64,000 bases of DNA from Heliopora coerulea (GCA_030142905.1 JASJOG010000059.1:663001-727000), one strand, 5' to 3'. Shown: positions 1 through 13,677, numbered from the stretch's first letter. Numbers and translations: made by a program. Notes: a model not told the origin generated them from the sequence alone.

Positions 1-487
1 AATAGACACTTTTCATGTTCTTTAGAAATTCATAATGATATAAATATATTACACTGGCTCTTAACTTCACAGACTTTCCATTAAATGAACATGTTTGTTG
101 AGAGAACGTTGTCGCTTAGTGCTCATATTTCCATATTAAATTATATCTGCCTTTTAACGAATAAAACTACCACAATCAGTGATAAGGTGTTGATAGTGGT
201 GGGCGCTTTTTTCCTGTTTTTCTAATCTGGGGGCTAATTAGAAGGGGAGGTTAAATAGAGGAAATATTGCAATTAAAGCTCGCTAGAGGGAGAGTGATCC
301 CTGTACCTACACCCAATTCTTAGAAATGGTTTGTTCACAGGCATACATTTGAGACGTTCGAATTCAAAATTAAAGAAACTGGTGAAATTCTCAAGCAATG
401 TCGGTCACATATTTAAAATTAATAAAAAAGAAACAAACTTTGATAACTTTCCAAGAGCATGTATAAACATCTATTGTAATAACGTAC
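1..487 (-). other. TTLL12-like intron, left edge
   Basis: Noncoding sequence downstream of the 488-675 exon. No continuation of the TTLL12 protein and no other coding signal was recognised, so the remaining 3' exons must lie left of the window. Confidence 0.6.
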
Positions 488-675
488 TTAAAATCTTTAA
501 AATGCTCGGCAATCCACAGTATGTCGGCTTCTTCGGGATTTTCTACAAGACGAAACTTCGGTTCTTTAACACTTTTTGCCACCACAGCAACATCAGTGTA
601 CACATTGTACGTGTCCTTTTTCGGTAGATAAACAACACCTGACGGCTCCACAACACACCTTTCCTGAGATCTTTT
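488..675 (-). CDS. TTLL12: TTLL12-like gene, internal exon
   Basis: This exon encodes a piece of a TTLL12-type protein, a tubulin-tyrosine-ligase-like family member. The recognisable stretch runs from NVYTDVAVVAKSVKEPKF to ADILWIAEHFKDF, matching the conserved segment of the family (K/N-V-Y-T-D, then A-D-I-L and H-F-K-D) just before the ligase domain. The acceptor is a T-rich tract ending in TAG before position 675, and the donor is GTACGT after 488. TTLL12 is a pseudo-ligase in vertebrates, with reported roles in tubulin and histone modification; that role is from family knowledge. About 12 kb of intron separates it from the previous exon. Exon borders are read by eye and not confirmed by RNA. 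Confidence 0.8.
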
Positions 676-1164
676 CTAAAAAAATATGTTAGATATTAAC
701 TGTGACGTACTTGAACGAATTTCTAGATTAAGTTCTGCAGTTTAAATCCATTGACAGTTTGGTACCGCCATTCCATGGTGATTCTACCATTGTCATTCCT
801 TCAGCCGGAAGACCACGCACTCGTTTATCAAGCCAATAATCTTATATTTTTATTTCGAAGAACAGTCACTTTTCAGATGCCGTATTGTGTAAGATTTTCA
901 GACATTTGAAATATTCTTATACCTGATACTAAAAACATTTTTTATAAATTCTTTTCAGACTTCACCAAGAAATGTTATCGCAATGTCCTATTTAAGTTTT
1001 ACTACTTCGAAAATTCGAGTATTTGATAATTTTGTCTTTGTAAGGAGTTTCGCTTTTTGACTTAAGTCATTAAGCTTAAGTAGTTTTTTTAGTTTCAGAA
1101 CTCACATATAATAACATATTAGCATCTCATGGTGTCATAAGTCAAAAATTTATATTTCACACAT

Positions 1165-1385
1165 TTTTATTATTTATATACAATTATTGGATGAGGCTGA
1201 GCATGATATCAAGAATTATCCAGACCGAGATCAACGTTATCTGCCAAAGCCGAATAATTCACGATATTCACGATATTCGGCGGAAATGATGTTAGGGCTT
1301 TCGGACACTGAGTATTAACTGGTGAATGTCAACCAATAAGAAACAAGAATGAAGTTGATTGTATGATAATAGAATTTACGGAGCC
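1165..1385 (+). repeat. Interspersed MITE-like repeat, copy 1
   Basis: The stretch from ATTGGATGAGGCTGAGCATG through GAATGAAGTTGATTGTATG is closely similar to 8985-9425, with a large internal deletion here. Both copies contain the motif TTCACGATATTCGGCGGAAA and end in CCAATAAGAAACAAGAATGA. It looks like a nonautonomous DNA transposon. Confidence 0.7.
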
Positions 1386-3007
1386 ATCAGTCAAAGATTC
1401 ATGTTTTACACATTCTTATAATTTACATACGTTGTCTGACGGTTACCACATTTACACAGTAAGATCAAAATTTCGAAATTGTCGTGTAAACATACCGTAA
1501 TTTCGACAGCGATAAGTTCGACCCTGTAGCAATAGTGTTGCCGCAGTTCTCATAGTGAAGTCCCCGTACATCCGCATCGGCTGCATAAAGCCGTCTTTTC
1601 TTGGGTACGCTTCCGCCTGCTTTCATATGAAATGTTTTTTCCTAAAATAACGCGTATAGTAGGTAAGCCGTGACCGGTTGATACTCGTGTTTACAGCTTC
1701 AACTAGGAATGTAAGTCTAGAAGCCTGATTCCTCAGGGAAATTCTACATTTTGAAGGTCTAGAATACGATTCGCATTGATTAAAGTCTGAAATTACCGCA
1801 ACAACGGAGAGCTTTGAAGATAGTCCAGTTCCGCCATTGGTGGGTTAGCCTGTTTGTAGTCCGTAATTTCCGCTTTTCGAAATTTCGGGCTGCAAGCAGG
1901 CTATAGTGGGATAAACGCAGACTGAGATCTTTCTCTTTCACCGCTGTTGAAGTAAGACCGGATATTTTCTGTCGCAGATTGTTTCCCAAAGTATATTGAT
2001 TTTTCCTCACCGACAATTTCAAAGATAACAGCGGCGGCTAAAATGGTCTCAAATTGTCACCCACACTGTGCTATTTTTCACTAATACATGTTTACACTTT
2101 CAACGAGAAAGTTCTTAGATAAGCGCGCCGGTTCTCTGAAACCGCTTTACTAGCGTTTGCAAATTCCGAAATGGCCCAGAAAAGTCTTGGGATGCCACAA
2201 TACTGATTTAAGATGATATCTTAACCTAGAACTATTTGTCCACGACTTTGATCACTCATAAACTTGTTGTTTGAAGCTTTAATACATAAGAACACTCACA
2301 AATTTGTTTATCGTGAGTAGCATGTACGGAACTACGTGGGCAAGCAGCTGTTCGCTTGTCACCGAGTATGTCTCGCCATAGGAGAAATGTCATTGTTTAC
2401 CTCGCCGGTAGCAAATTTAGGAAAATATGTACCGAAAGAGCCGTCCTTTCCGTCGTGAATGCTTTAGACAACAGTTATAGCTCGTTGGCGATGTATTGCC
2501 ACTGGCTTGTCGACCTCATGCAGTATTGCCGATTTGTAAACAGATCTCGGCAAAGCCTGACAAATATAGAGAATATTCCATCCTCCATGGTTACGAGAAC
2601 TTTAAACTCCGGAATTTCTGTGTGTTGACAGGATGCGAAAGGGAACTCTTGCTGTGTTGACCGAAATATCATATAGAGGGTGAAAACAAGCCCCGACTAC
2701 TTTACATGCCCCGACACCCTAACATTACTTTCGGGTGATAAGAGGTCCTTTCATGGGTATATTGTGAGGATATACACACATCACTGGAAATAATTATGGC
2801 AACTTCTCTTTCGATTTTCATTTTGTTTAACAACCTGAAAATTTGACTGTTCTTATTTACTAGTATAAACAAGGTTAGCTAAATTGCTGCCGTTCGACGC
2901 AAATTTAGTAGTGGAGGGATATATTTAGTGTGGAAGAGTATGCAAGATGTTTTCTACGAATATTTGGCAATTATATTCGATTACATAAAGTTTAATTATT
3001 GAATGAT

Positions 3008-3103
3008 AGATGAACGTTCGTCAAGCTCTATCCTCAGAAAACAATCCGCTGTCTGGGGCTCAGAAATCGTTTTCTGAGGATAAAGTTTGACGACCGTTCA
3101 TCT
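3008..3103. repeat. Short hairpin with 34-bp arms
   Basis: Inverted arms at 3008-3041 and 3070-3103 (left arm core CTATCCTCAGAAAA, right arm core TTTTCTGAGGATAA) flank a loop of about 28 bp. The arms have a few mismatches. It is probably a miniature foldback element. Confidence 0.7.
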
Positions 3104-5828
3104 GTCGTTCAAGATATCCAAGCTTCCACATATCGAAAATACAAATATCTCAAGTTTAATTATGATGGGAATTTTCGGGTGTCGGGTTCAGTGTTGCATG
3201 TTGAGACTATGCAAAATTTGCTTCATGATATATGAACTTCAATTCATATGAAAGGATTTATTCCATTGTCATCTCCCAATCAAGAAAATTGAGTTCATTT
3301 GTCTTCTCGCAAGTGAGAAAAATTCCTTTATTATCGGAGAAAAAAGCTACAGTTAAACTTGGTTCTACATGCCAGTCCACCAAAGCTCCATCTTTCAACT
3401 GAACGACAAAAATGCATCAACAACTCCGATAAACACGTGAAAGCACGTTTCGAACCTCTCAATATTTTATAAAAAATGTGCGGGACTTCGATATAATAAC
3501 CATCAAATACCGGAAATTCAGTAGCACAACACTTGTAAGATGTTGCTTTGCACCTAAATATTGGATCAGAAAACTTAACGATGTGACACAACGTGACACG
3601 TTTAAGCATAAAAGAAGCATTATTACCAGGGAAACAATTACGCACGCATGATTGGAGCGGTAAGACTGAACGTGTATCAGAAACATCGCTACACATTTGG
3701 CGAGAATTCAGTTTTTACGGTTTTCAGATACTTCAATCCAAAAACAGGTGTTAACCAATCAGAGCCCGCGTACGATACACGCTATTTCATAATTTAACTT
3801 TGTTAAAGTTTGTCTACGAAGGTTACATTATACTTGTGCCCAGCCGGACGCTACAAAAGGCTGTAACAGTCTCTTATGTTTTTCATTGACGAGTTCTTTA
3901 TCGAGTCTAAGGGGCTGATCATATGGAGCAGGCTAGTTCGGTTAACGTACTGACATTCTCTGCGCGATCACATGAGAAAATAATTACGGTTAACTGCGGC
4001 GGGAAAATCTCTACATCACATGACTTTTAGTCTTCTAGTTTTTCCGAATATTTTCGACATACAGACATAGGCAAACGTAGCTCCGAATTAGACAACAGCT
4101 TGTCCGCGTCGACAAACCTTTGAATACCATCTTAAAATCACGAAGAGAGTTAATCAAATTCTTGATATATTCAAGTTCAAATTACTGCCACACTAAACGC
4201 GCACTGCGTGTTCTGTCGTATCAGCATTCAGCCTACGTCACACGCGTTCAAGTGGCATAGAAAAAAACAACTGTTTGGAGTTTCAAACTACTGCGCGTGG
4301 CTACTTGCATGGCAACAAACTGTTAAGAGAAGCGCCGCGGGCTCAGCTATCTGCAAGGTTCAATAAAACGCTGGCGTAGTAATTTCCACAGCATCTAGCA
4401 GAATTATATGAATAAAAAACAGAAGACCAAAGGCGTCAGAGTTGGACTCCCTATGAGTGGACTACCTCGCTTGTCATTTGATCGCTGGAACATTTTACAG
4501 TTTGCCTCAGATCTAAAGCAGGATCTTGGCAAAACGGATCAGCCCGATCAACCAAGCTAACTCCCTTCATATGATCAACCTCTAGAGCTGGTTTTCCACT
4601 TGCCAATAAATTCGCGCGAATCGACATTTCTTTGTTTAAATTGAATAGGTTTCCCCTTAATTACAGTCGACAGACCATGAGACAAAAGAAAAATTCGATT
4701 CGCGTGAATTTGTTGGCAAGTGCAAAACCGGCTTGCACATTTAAGGGTCAGCGTCCTGTATACAGGACATCAAGAACAAAAGAGCAAATGGGAGAACAAA
4801 TGGGAAAACAAAGCGAAAACAATGAACAAAAGAAAATGAACTCAACCTTTAAAGGGTTAAAGCTCCCGGCCTTGGCATAGAGTTTCAGAAACCCAGTAAA
4901 CAACTACTGTTTGTGTTTTGAATATTACAAGTTCATGTATCGCTGAATAAACATGAAGACAACAAAGGTTTTCAGTCTTTACACTATTATATTAACTTCG
5001 GCGTAACTGGTAAGTGTACTATTTGTTGAACGTGATGTGTTTTTCAAGTGACATCAAACCGAACCATATGGAGGGCAACTGTAAAGCCACTGCGTTCAGT
5101 TGCGAGGCGCGCGAGTGGCAATGATAATAGCAATAATTATAATAATAATGGCTATTAAAAAGTTAACGGAAAAAACATTAAGAAATTGATTACCATATTT
5201 GCGCTGTGAAAATAGCTTCACTTTGAGCGGCACATGACCACGCAAGGAAGTAAAATACGATAAACGCAAAATAAAGATCACCATGATGTTAAAAGCCATT
5301 CGGGTTTCCACACTTGAGTCCAAGGGTTCTTTTAATTTATGTTTCGTGCACGCGTTTGGAGGTTTTTGTTCCAAGATCATAAAGGACGCCAAGAAGACTG
5401 GAAATCAGGCTTTGAAATCCATCAGATATCATATTTGTTTTTGAATGGTGTTTTGGGACAAATTAATGCACAAGCCGAATATCCCCAGGGTCCTTCACAA
5501 CCATCTTAAAGATATGAGTTATAGTACAAGCAAATCCCACCAGTTAGACTGCTGCTCATTGTAGTGGCCAATATTACAGGTCAATGCACATTTTTCGAAA
5601 CTAATTTGTCTGTCAACGGTGCAACCCACTCACGTCACCTCAAGTACTGTATACATGTACCACGTTTGAAAAACAACGCATGGGCGGACAGAACGATCAC
5701 TGCATCACGAGCTACTGCAGCAAGCAATAAAACAAGACGTACTAGAGGGATTTTTATCTGAACGACAGATTGCATCCCATACTCAACTTTCATCTTGTGG
5801 ATTTGAAAGGGGTTTTAAATTAGTATCC

Positions 5829-6809
5829 ATGACAGATTACAGATGCTCCAACGAGTCGAGTCCTACTGTGTGCAACTGCTTTTCGCAAACGTATTTATCG
5901 TTTGTTACACGAAGTCCAAGCACGTCTTATCTGGTGAACAGCGTAATGGCCTGCCTGGTCAACGGCGTGTTCACCGCGTCGGGAACGATTCTGAATCTCC
6001 TTGTTCTCACGGTTTTTGCAAAATCGGACAAGTTGAGGAAGGACTTGGGTTACTATTTACTGTTTGTTCTCTCATTCTCCGATCTCGCCACCAGCCTTCT
6101 GGTCCACCCTCTGTTCATCCTGACTTGCATTTCAGAGCTTACTGGAAGTGGTAACTGTACAACTACCGCAATTAGCGTCCTTTCTTTCGCCGCTTTTGCA
6201 GGCATGTCCCTGCTTACGTCTCTGGTGATGAATTTAGAAAGATACGCAGCAATAATTTATCCTTTCTTTTATCAAAGATCGGTGACCAGAAAACGTTTAT
6301 TCTTTGCGGTCTTAACACTCACGGTGTGCTGGTTTGTCGTGATTGGCATGCCATTTAAATTTCTGACTATTCAAAGTTTTGCCTACGTCTCAATCATCTT
6401 GTGTTTCTGCTTAGTTACAGCAGCTTTGTACTTGAGGATTTTCTCTGTCGCCAGAAAACCTCGGGTTCTCTACATTGCTCGGCCGCCGGTTCAAGCACAG
6501 ACTGGAACGCGGCGTTTGAACCTCGTCGAAGCGTGCGACGTTAAAGCAACCTCAAAACTGTTGATGGACCTAAAGCTGGCGAAGACTTACGTCACCATTG
6601 TGTTGTGTTATTTTTGTTGTTATCTTCCAGATGCTGCTTTTCTCCTGATGAATCAATCAAACAAGCACTTCGCCAAGAGCTTTCAAGCACGAGCCACCGA
6701 GAAGTGGGTATTTACGTTAGTCGCATCGACATCAACGTTCAATTCCGTCGTTTTCTTCTGGCGAAATACTCAGCTTAGGAAAGAAGCTTTGAGGATAATA
6801 AAACACTGA
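5829..6809 (+). CDS. Rhodopsin-like (class A) GPCR, single exon
   Basis: A 326-residue seven-transmembrane receptor. Visible landmarks are Asn56 in TM1 (TILNLLVL), Asp85 in TM2 (FSDLATSLLVHP), Cys110 before TM3, an ERY motif at 137-139 in place of DRY, a CCYLP motif in TM6 (263-267) in place of CWxP, and FNSVVFF in TM7 (304-310) in place of NPxxY. N-linked glycosylation is possible at Asn8. No clear ECL2 cysteine partner for Cys110 is seen. The degenerate TM6 and TM7 motifs resemble lineage-expanded cnidarian orphan receptors. The ligand cannot be predicted. It lies within a TTLL12-like intron on the opposite strand and has no introns, which suggests retroposition or a typical intronless GPCR family. 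The reading frame is intact. Confidence 0.9.
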   Translation: MTDYRCSNESSPTVCNCFSQTYLSFVTRSPSTSYLVNSVMACLVNGVFTASGTILNLLVLTVFAKSDKLRKDLGYYLLFVLSFSDLATSLLVHPLFILTCISELTGSGNCTTTAISVLSFAAFAGMSLLTSLVMNLERYAAIIYPFFYQRSVTRKRLFFAVLTLTVCWFVVIGMPFKFLTIQSFAYVSIILCFCLVTAALYLRIFSVARKPRVLYIARPPVQAQTGTRRLNLVEACDVKATSKLLMDLKLAKTYVTIVLCYFCCYLPDAAFLLMNQSNKHFAKSFQARATEKWVFTLVASTSTFNSVVFFWRNTQLRKEALRIIKH

Positions 6810-9800
6810 CACTTAATCATCCAGCAAGCGACGCTCACGGACGGTCAACGTTAGTTTGACATTCAGAGAAGGGAGAAACTTCTACAAGTGAAGATGAACG
6901 GTTAGAAAGCCCTCGAGTGAACCACTATATCATTGTGCCGCGAGTAGAAACCGACGATTCGGCAGCTAAAGTTTGTTTATCGATGTATTTCGGGCAAAAG
7001 TAACTATCTCTGCCGTAAAAACTCGAGTTTAAAATTCTGACTGATAAGTAACTGCTGTATTTTCCACCTTTTCATCACTTACTTAGATGAAAACAGCTTT
7101 CATGATTGTTTTTATTTCTGACAAAAAATGTTGTCAAGCTGCTTTCGTTAGTAAACGGAAAAGCGGAGTTCTTACAGCAAAGAATTACATTAAATCTTCT
7201 AATTAAGAATCGATAGTCAATCACCGTTAATTTTTTCTTATTAACAAGCTTTCCTGACCTTCAAAAATACCTTTCGGAACGATATCACTTGATCTGTCTC
7301 ACATGTGCCGAGCTCAGTGATCTAAATGCAGCCACCCGTTACTCGACAGCAGACGAAAGCTACTTGTGGTCATTTCGTATCACAAATAAATGACCGAGAT
7401 AGGATCTCGCGAAATTAATTGCATTTAAGAACAGTGCACGGATTGCAACGGCTTTTAAAATATTATTCTGCAAGTTCGTGAATTTGAAAATTCGCGATCT
7501 TTTCTCCTCCACGACCTTGGAGCTGTCGAGGATATAAATCAATAAATAAGCATTTCGTTCAGTCAATAAACAACTCGCACATTCTGTAAGAACAACACTA
7601 CAGCGTCGAGGACAAAACTACGTCGTTTAGCAGGCCAAATTAAGTTATCAGTTTACTCTCTCCTAGCATATTCCAACCTGCGCATCCCAAATAGTGGGCT
7701 TATACGCCGACAGAAAAACAATTTCGAAGTGGGTAAATCGTTTGCCATACTCAAATATTTCCAATTCATCAATCTTTGAAATCTTTCAATAGCTACAGTA
7801 GGTAATCTGCACAGATCTCGAATATGATGCAACAATACGGGTGGACATATAGATCGCTAATGATAACATGTAATACGTAGCCCTGAACAAGGACTTCGAA
7901 AACAAAATTCAGGTCATTCATTAAACGTAAACAGCTGCCGCAATAATTGCGTAAACAGTGTAAACAGTACGCCGAGAAAAGTTCTGCAATGAGTCACGCT
8001 TCAGACCTCTCAAAAACAAAGGTGCGTTTATTCATCATTGGTCGTGAAAAAGCGTGGTCCAGAAAGAATGAAAACTAATTTATTTCATAAATATCTAGGA
8101 CGTAATTTAACACTGACAGGCCTGGTCTGATATATTTTAATTTATAACAGCAGTAAGCTCATGAAAAGCTCATGACTCGAAAATTAAGTTTGTATTTATC
8201 AGAAATAATATTTTTTTAAGAAATATGTAGAAAGGTGTTTACAGAACCTGCACGTCTAACTTTCTTCGTGATATGTTTAGATTTCTTCGATATATTAATG
8301 AAATAGTGGATGACGTTACCTAGTTAACGCAGCATATTGACTTACTCGAAAATCTTGTACATCTGTCAAATTACAACACGAAATCACTCAAACTTCAACA
8401 GGGCAATGCATCTCATGACGATACAAACGGCAAGCCTAAAAGGACTGCTAAAACGGTTCCATTGTCAGTTCCCTGTACCTCACTCTTTAGAGCTAAATAA
8501 TTCATTTCCTTCAACCCCAAAGCAAGTTGTCCCTTTTTACTTGGATTTGTCGCTAAAAATTTGCATTCAAATATGCTTAACGTGCCCAAAAAGCAAAAAT
8601 ATGACCACGTTCTAGTTGGTACCAAAGGTGTTCTGTTTAGGGCAGACCGCTAACTATTTAACGTGGGGGTAGATATGTCAGATTAGGATTTTAAAAACAG
8701 AATCACTACTTACAAAAATTGAGTCGGTTTGGAGGAGTCTCACCGCATGGAAGCCTAAGCCCTCTGTAATATCCTCAGAGTACTTGTTTGAATCTTTAGA
8801 CCACTTCAGACGTAAATTAAAAGGTGTTCGCAATCAGGATTAGATTCGAAAATTGTCTAATACTGCGCTGTGTGTATTATATTTACTGAATTGATCTGGA
8901 AGGGAAGTATGTTTCGAACCTAGAAGTTGAGACTACCTTGGACATATACGAGACTTTTTAGCATTCCAGCATAAATATATTTGGGTCGGCATATTAAACA
9001 ATCATTGGATGAGACTAAGTATGATATCAAGAACTATACAGACCGAGGTCAACGTTAAATGCCGAAGCCGATGGATGAGGCAGATAACATCGACTAAACA
9101 CTGGATAATTCTTGATGTTATGCGTAAGTCGAATCCAATAATTGTTTTATCATACGTTCAAAACAGCGATAGATGCAAGAAAAGATTTGCAGTGAAAAGA
9201 CTCGTGCGATTAACTTTCCAAACTGCTGCAGGCCATTTTTGCTGTTTTGTAATTTTCGCGGCCTTGAAGAGGTTACGTCACCAGCGTCCAATAATTTTTT
9301 TTACAGCCCCGTCGAACAATTCACGATATTCGGCGGAAATGATGCCACGGCTTCCGGACATTGAGAATTAACTGGTGAATGTTGACCAATAAGAAACAAG
9401 AATGAAGTTTGATCGTATAATAAATATAGATATATTTGCAACACTTAGGACAACTTCTGTAAAAAAAATAAATAAAAATTAAAAAAAAATCTCCAAGCAA
9501 AAGAATTTAATTTATTTTCGCTGCAGGAGTGAGGGCAAAAACGTTTTCTTTTTATTGAAAGAAGAAGTTGAGTTCATTAGTTGGTAAAATAGGCGCGAGC
9601 AAAGACCAATCGAAACTTAACGTTTACCCTACAGGATGAAGGAACAGCATCTTCCAAATCCTCTCTTTTTAACATTTCCAGGCAATATTTGATTGCTGGA
9701 TTGATTTTAAGATTTTGCTAATCACTTACAAAGCTCTTAACAACCAGGTATCAGCATATACAAAAGAACTCTTAAGTAGTAATAGGCCTAAACGTACTCC

Positions 9801-12597
9801 GAGATCGGGGTCACAGAACTTATTAGTGGTATCACAGTCAAATACTAAGAGCTATTGTGAAAGGACATTTCAAGTATATGCTCCTAAACTGTGAAACTCT
9901 ATGCCAAATTTTACTCGGTCTTCAAATTCTTTAAGTACTTTCAAAGGCTCGGTTAGACATATCCCTTTTGCAAATATTGAAATTAGTTGCATTAAGTTTT
10001 AGTGCATATTTATTGAATATAAACATATATATACATGTACATTTATATCTATGTAAATTATCCTGATTTTACCCACTTGTAAGAGCATCGAGACTCAGCA
10101 GGATGTTCCTTGAACTGTATTATTACAATCATTATTATTGATATTTATATCGACTGGAGGCGCCGTGGTCCCTTTAGCATTTCCTTGGATCCATCGTGGG
10201 AAGGCTTCGACACAAGTATCGCGCAAAATTGCCTAAATATTTCCCCAGAGATTGCGCTAAACAGTTCTACATGTATCTTCCAAATATTTCTAAATATCTG
10301 ACAAATTTTTCCATTAAGATTATTTTTTTTTTGTAGTAAGTAAAAATTGGACTCCAAAATCAACTAGTTTCATCTATTGCAGATGTATTTGGCATAACAT
10401 TCAGCATAGAGCCATCAAGTATCCACACGCGACAATTGTGGTAACTTCATTCTCTGTTATCTCTGCCCGGTTCTTCTATTATTTCACAAGAAAGAATTTC
10501 AGAAGAACCAGGAGCTGCACACGACACAGAAGCTTCTCAGCAACCGCCATCTTGTTAGGTACTAGTTCCCATAAGATTTATGGAACACGTCACAGATATG
10601 CTATTCAGCGGCAAACCGCTGAATAGGTTTATTGTTGGCACAGATTTTCGTAAAACTACGTCGTGTTCACAAAACACAAAAAATGCGTATAAAAGCTACA
10701 CAAAGGTTCTAAATACCCAAAAAGTACAATTTTCTTTTTAAACGTGTAGAATCTTTCAAAACATCAGCGAATCTTCGAAACATCACCAAAAACACTTGAA
10801 TATTTTTGTTTAACCCGAGTCATAGACTTGAATAGTCTTATTGACAGAGCTTTCACGAAACCAGTTGCAGACAAGCGTTGTAGTCTGGGTCCATCTAACC
10901 TGAATCCAGGGCCGAGCCCGACAATATGAATCCCAGTCAACCTCTTTCGACTCCGAATCTTTGACATTTCGTGTTCAAGTCCAAGTTCGACTCCTCTACG
11001 CATGAATAGTAACCATGCATGACTCTGTAAATACAGGAACTAAACTGAACAGCTAGGTGCGGGGTAACCACATATGTCGCATAAATCAAGTCAGTTCCGA
11101 AGACATCTAACATGACAACTACGCCGTTTTAATGTCATCTTCGTACTTCACAGCAATGATTCGCTACACTTTAAAAGGACGAGTTTAATTAGTGTTTCTG
11201 CTCCAAGCCTTGTACGATGAAAAGGCATGATGAGACCTCGTCGAGAAAACCACCTTTCTACAGCAAAACCTGAAGTTGGTACTGAAAGCAGTTTCACGGC
11301 CAGCGTGCACAGTTGCGAGTATTTTATCTTGCTGCCAAATCAAAACTGAATGTGACCGCACGCAAGGCACCAAATGTTCTATAATGACGTTCCGCAAACT
11401 GAAGGGTCGCGACCCAAAGGTGGGTTGCGGAAAATATTTCGCCGATCGCAAGAGCTCTCCAGAAAATCGAAAAACAAAATGTCGAAATTGATCCTGTTAG
11501 AAACTCATCAAATCACAAACAAGGACAGATGATCGACCTAGCATCAGATGGAGGACTTAAAAACGTATTTGAACAAAACTCGTTAACAGAATTTTGCATA
11601 GGTAGAGAGGCCGAATAGCTATTTTGTTCCTCTTGATTCAACCTGGTCCGTCAACGTGGGTCGCCCTTCACATGCAAAGATTGCGGACAGTTGTTCTATA
11701 TAATCTTTCGGCACAAAATTAATAAAACAAAAAGAAAGAACACGGAAATTTAGTTGGACTCGCATTGGACTTGCATTAAACTCTCGAGTCACAACTACTC
11801 GAGACCGATTTCAAGTTTAAGTCTTTCCCGGCCGAGTCCAAGTCCACTGTCACGGAGTTCGAGTCAATCACTCAAGTCCCGACTCGGGTCCAACAACAGT
11901 GGGGCAAACGTTGTTAAAAAACAGTCATTGACTCATTCTTTTGTTGTTAATTGTGTGTCTTACCTCGTTAGAGAACAGAAACGAGTCTATATCACTTTCC
12001 ACGTTTTCTTCGTATTTTGACACAAAACACTCAGGTTGCCACGGGTATAGTGTAGCGACTCGAACGATTGGATCAGTAACGCCTGGTACAAAATCTCGGG
12101 TAACGATATCTGACAGATAAATAAACAGTACATGAATAAATATCTAGTCGTACGGAAGAACTGCGCATGCCATCCAATGCTTGACTATCCAATATCGATT
12201 AAGTCTAATTACTACGCTCCGTGCTCCACGTCACACCTTAATTTGTCGGTGTCCAGCTTAATTAGCCCGAATGTTGTATCCTTTCAAAAACTGTTTGAAT
12301 TTAATGTGACGCGCATTCAGGCCGTGTGTGAGGGAGCCTCGCCTCCTCAGTCCTAATACGTAAATTAAATATAAACCAATAACCAAAAAAGATTTCGACC
12401 TAACTTAGGTTAGCAACAAAAGGTCTGGCATGTTAGAGGAAATTACACTCAGGTCAAGAAGATAAACCTTTTAAACTTTCCATGTGTCTATCTCAAAACG
12501 CCTCACTTGTCTGCAAAGGAAGCTATTGCCAAGCTGAGGAAGTACTAGAAAACCCTTAACGAATAAAAAGATAATCATAAGAGGCAAATTACTCTAC
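6810..12597. other. TTLL12-like intron, right of the GPCR
   Basis: About 5.8 kb without a recognisable gene apart from the repeat at 8985-9425. Local A-rich and T-rich runs occur near 9460-9490 and 10320. The many short open frames here lack conserved motifs and were not annotated. A short TTLL12 exon may be hidden here. Confidence 0.5.
8985..9425 (+). repeat. Interspersed MITE-like repeat, copy 2 (fuller)
   Basis: This longer relative of 1165-1385 contains inverted arms. CAATCATTGGATGAGACTAA near 8998 pairs with the complement of the segment ending in GAATCCAATAATTG near 9145. That foldback, plus a shared tail ending in ACAAGAATGAAGT, marks it as a nonautonomous DNA element present at least twice in this window. 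Confidence 0.7.
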
Positions 12598-12796
12598 CTC
12601 CATAGCTCAAATCCTGAGCAGGAAACAAAATGCTGTAAGATATACCAAGATCCATATAATAAAAGCACCTAACGATGGAAGTTGGAGTGTCAGAATGACG
12701 AATTGCTGATCCAAACTCGTCCATGATGTACCACAAGGAAACTTGTTCTTTTAAAGAGGAAGGATTTCCCTGTCCTAGTTCACCGTCTAATTGGTT
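12598..12796 (-). CDS. TTLL12: TTLL12-like gene, internal exon
   Basis: It encodes the segment with WYIMDEFGSAIRHSD followed by FYYMDLGISYSILFPAQDL, the most diagnostic TTLL12 signature (a WYIMDEFGS core in a SET-like N-terminal region). The acceptor reads TGCAG before 12796 and the donor GTAGAG after 12598. It starts with a less conserved Asn-Gln-Leu-Asp-Gly linker. The frame is intact. Between this exon and the 17.6 kb exon, a short exon that carries an M-W-x-x-N-Q-T-Y stretch in vertebrates is expected but was not seen. Confidence 0.85.
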
Positions 12797-13677
12797 CTGC
12801 ATTTAATTACCCACCAATGGAGAAAAAACAAAAGCAAAAAAATGTTAAATAAAACGTAACGTCCAAGCCATAATAAATGAAACGCAATGTCGGAAGACAA
12901 CAAATCGACAGATTACTAACCGCCTAGAAAATGCGATTCACACACTGATACATAAGCAAACGGCCGCACCAGGGAGGTAGTTTATAGGGGGGTGGGGGTG
13001 GGGGTATGACACCCTCCACCAAAGTTTGTAAAAAACCCAGAAATTACGGGAAAAAATAGATAGCGGGAGCATTAAATTTCAGGCGAAACTTGGTTTGTTA
13101 CGTCAAAATCTCTTTTGGTTACTGGTTTATATTTAATTTATATGACAAGGTTGAGGAAGCGAGGCTACACCATCTATGGTCTGAGTGAGGCTTGAATTAA
13201 ATTCAGGTAATTTTTGAAATACACAACGTTCGGGGAAATTAAGCTGGACACCCCCTTATCAAATCGGACGAACTACGCCCCTGGTTCGCGCCCACGTTCA
13301 CGCCCACATACACGCAGACGTACATGCTCACGTACAAGCACATACATATACACGTCATACATTACAGATATCCGCACACGTACGCACGACCAACTTCCAC
13401 CCAGCATGTATTTTTTTTTAACCAACATTTCACTAGAGATACAAAGCTCTTTTAAAACATCTCGACACAGATGAAAAAGCTGTTTCCATAAAATTTCTGC
13501 AGCGAAAGAGATCTTCTATGGTTTTGCTTTTATTTCTGTACGGTTAAAAACCACATCGACTAATGAACCAGATGACTGGATCCCAAACGCAATCTGACAA
13601 ACTGGCGTAACCATGCAGAGTTGGTATGATGCTTTCATCGTCAGACATACGGATTTTGGAGAGCAAAGGGTACTGGT

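Larger units (their letters stand above)
676..5828. other. TTLL12-like intron, left portion
   Basis: About 5 kb with no supported gene; the short open frames here have no recognisable protein. It holds one copy of an interspersed repeat (about 1165-1385) and a hairpin (3008-3103), listed separately. An exon matching the conserved region between the 12.7 kb and 0.6 kb exons is expected somewhere in the whole intron but was not found. Confidence 0.5.

Noticed and set aside
11754..12020. Serine-rich 88-codon frame
   Set aside because: No conservation and built on imperfect short repeats (GAGTCCAAGTC-type); not supported as a gene.
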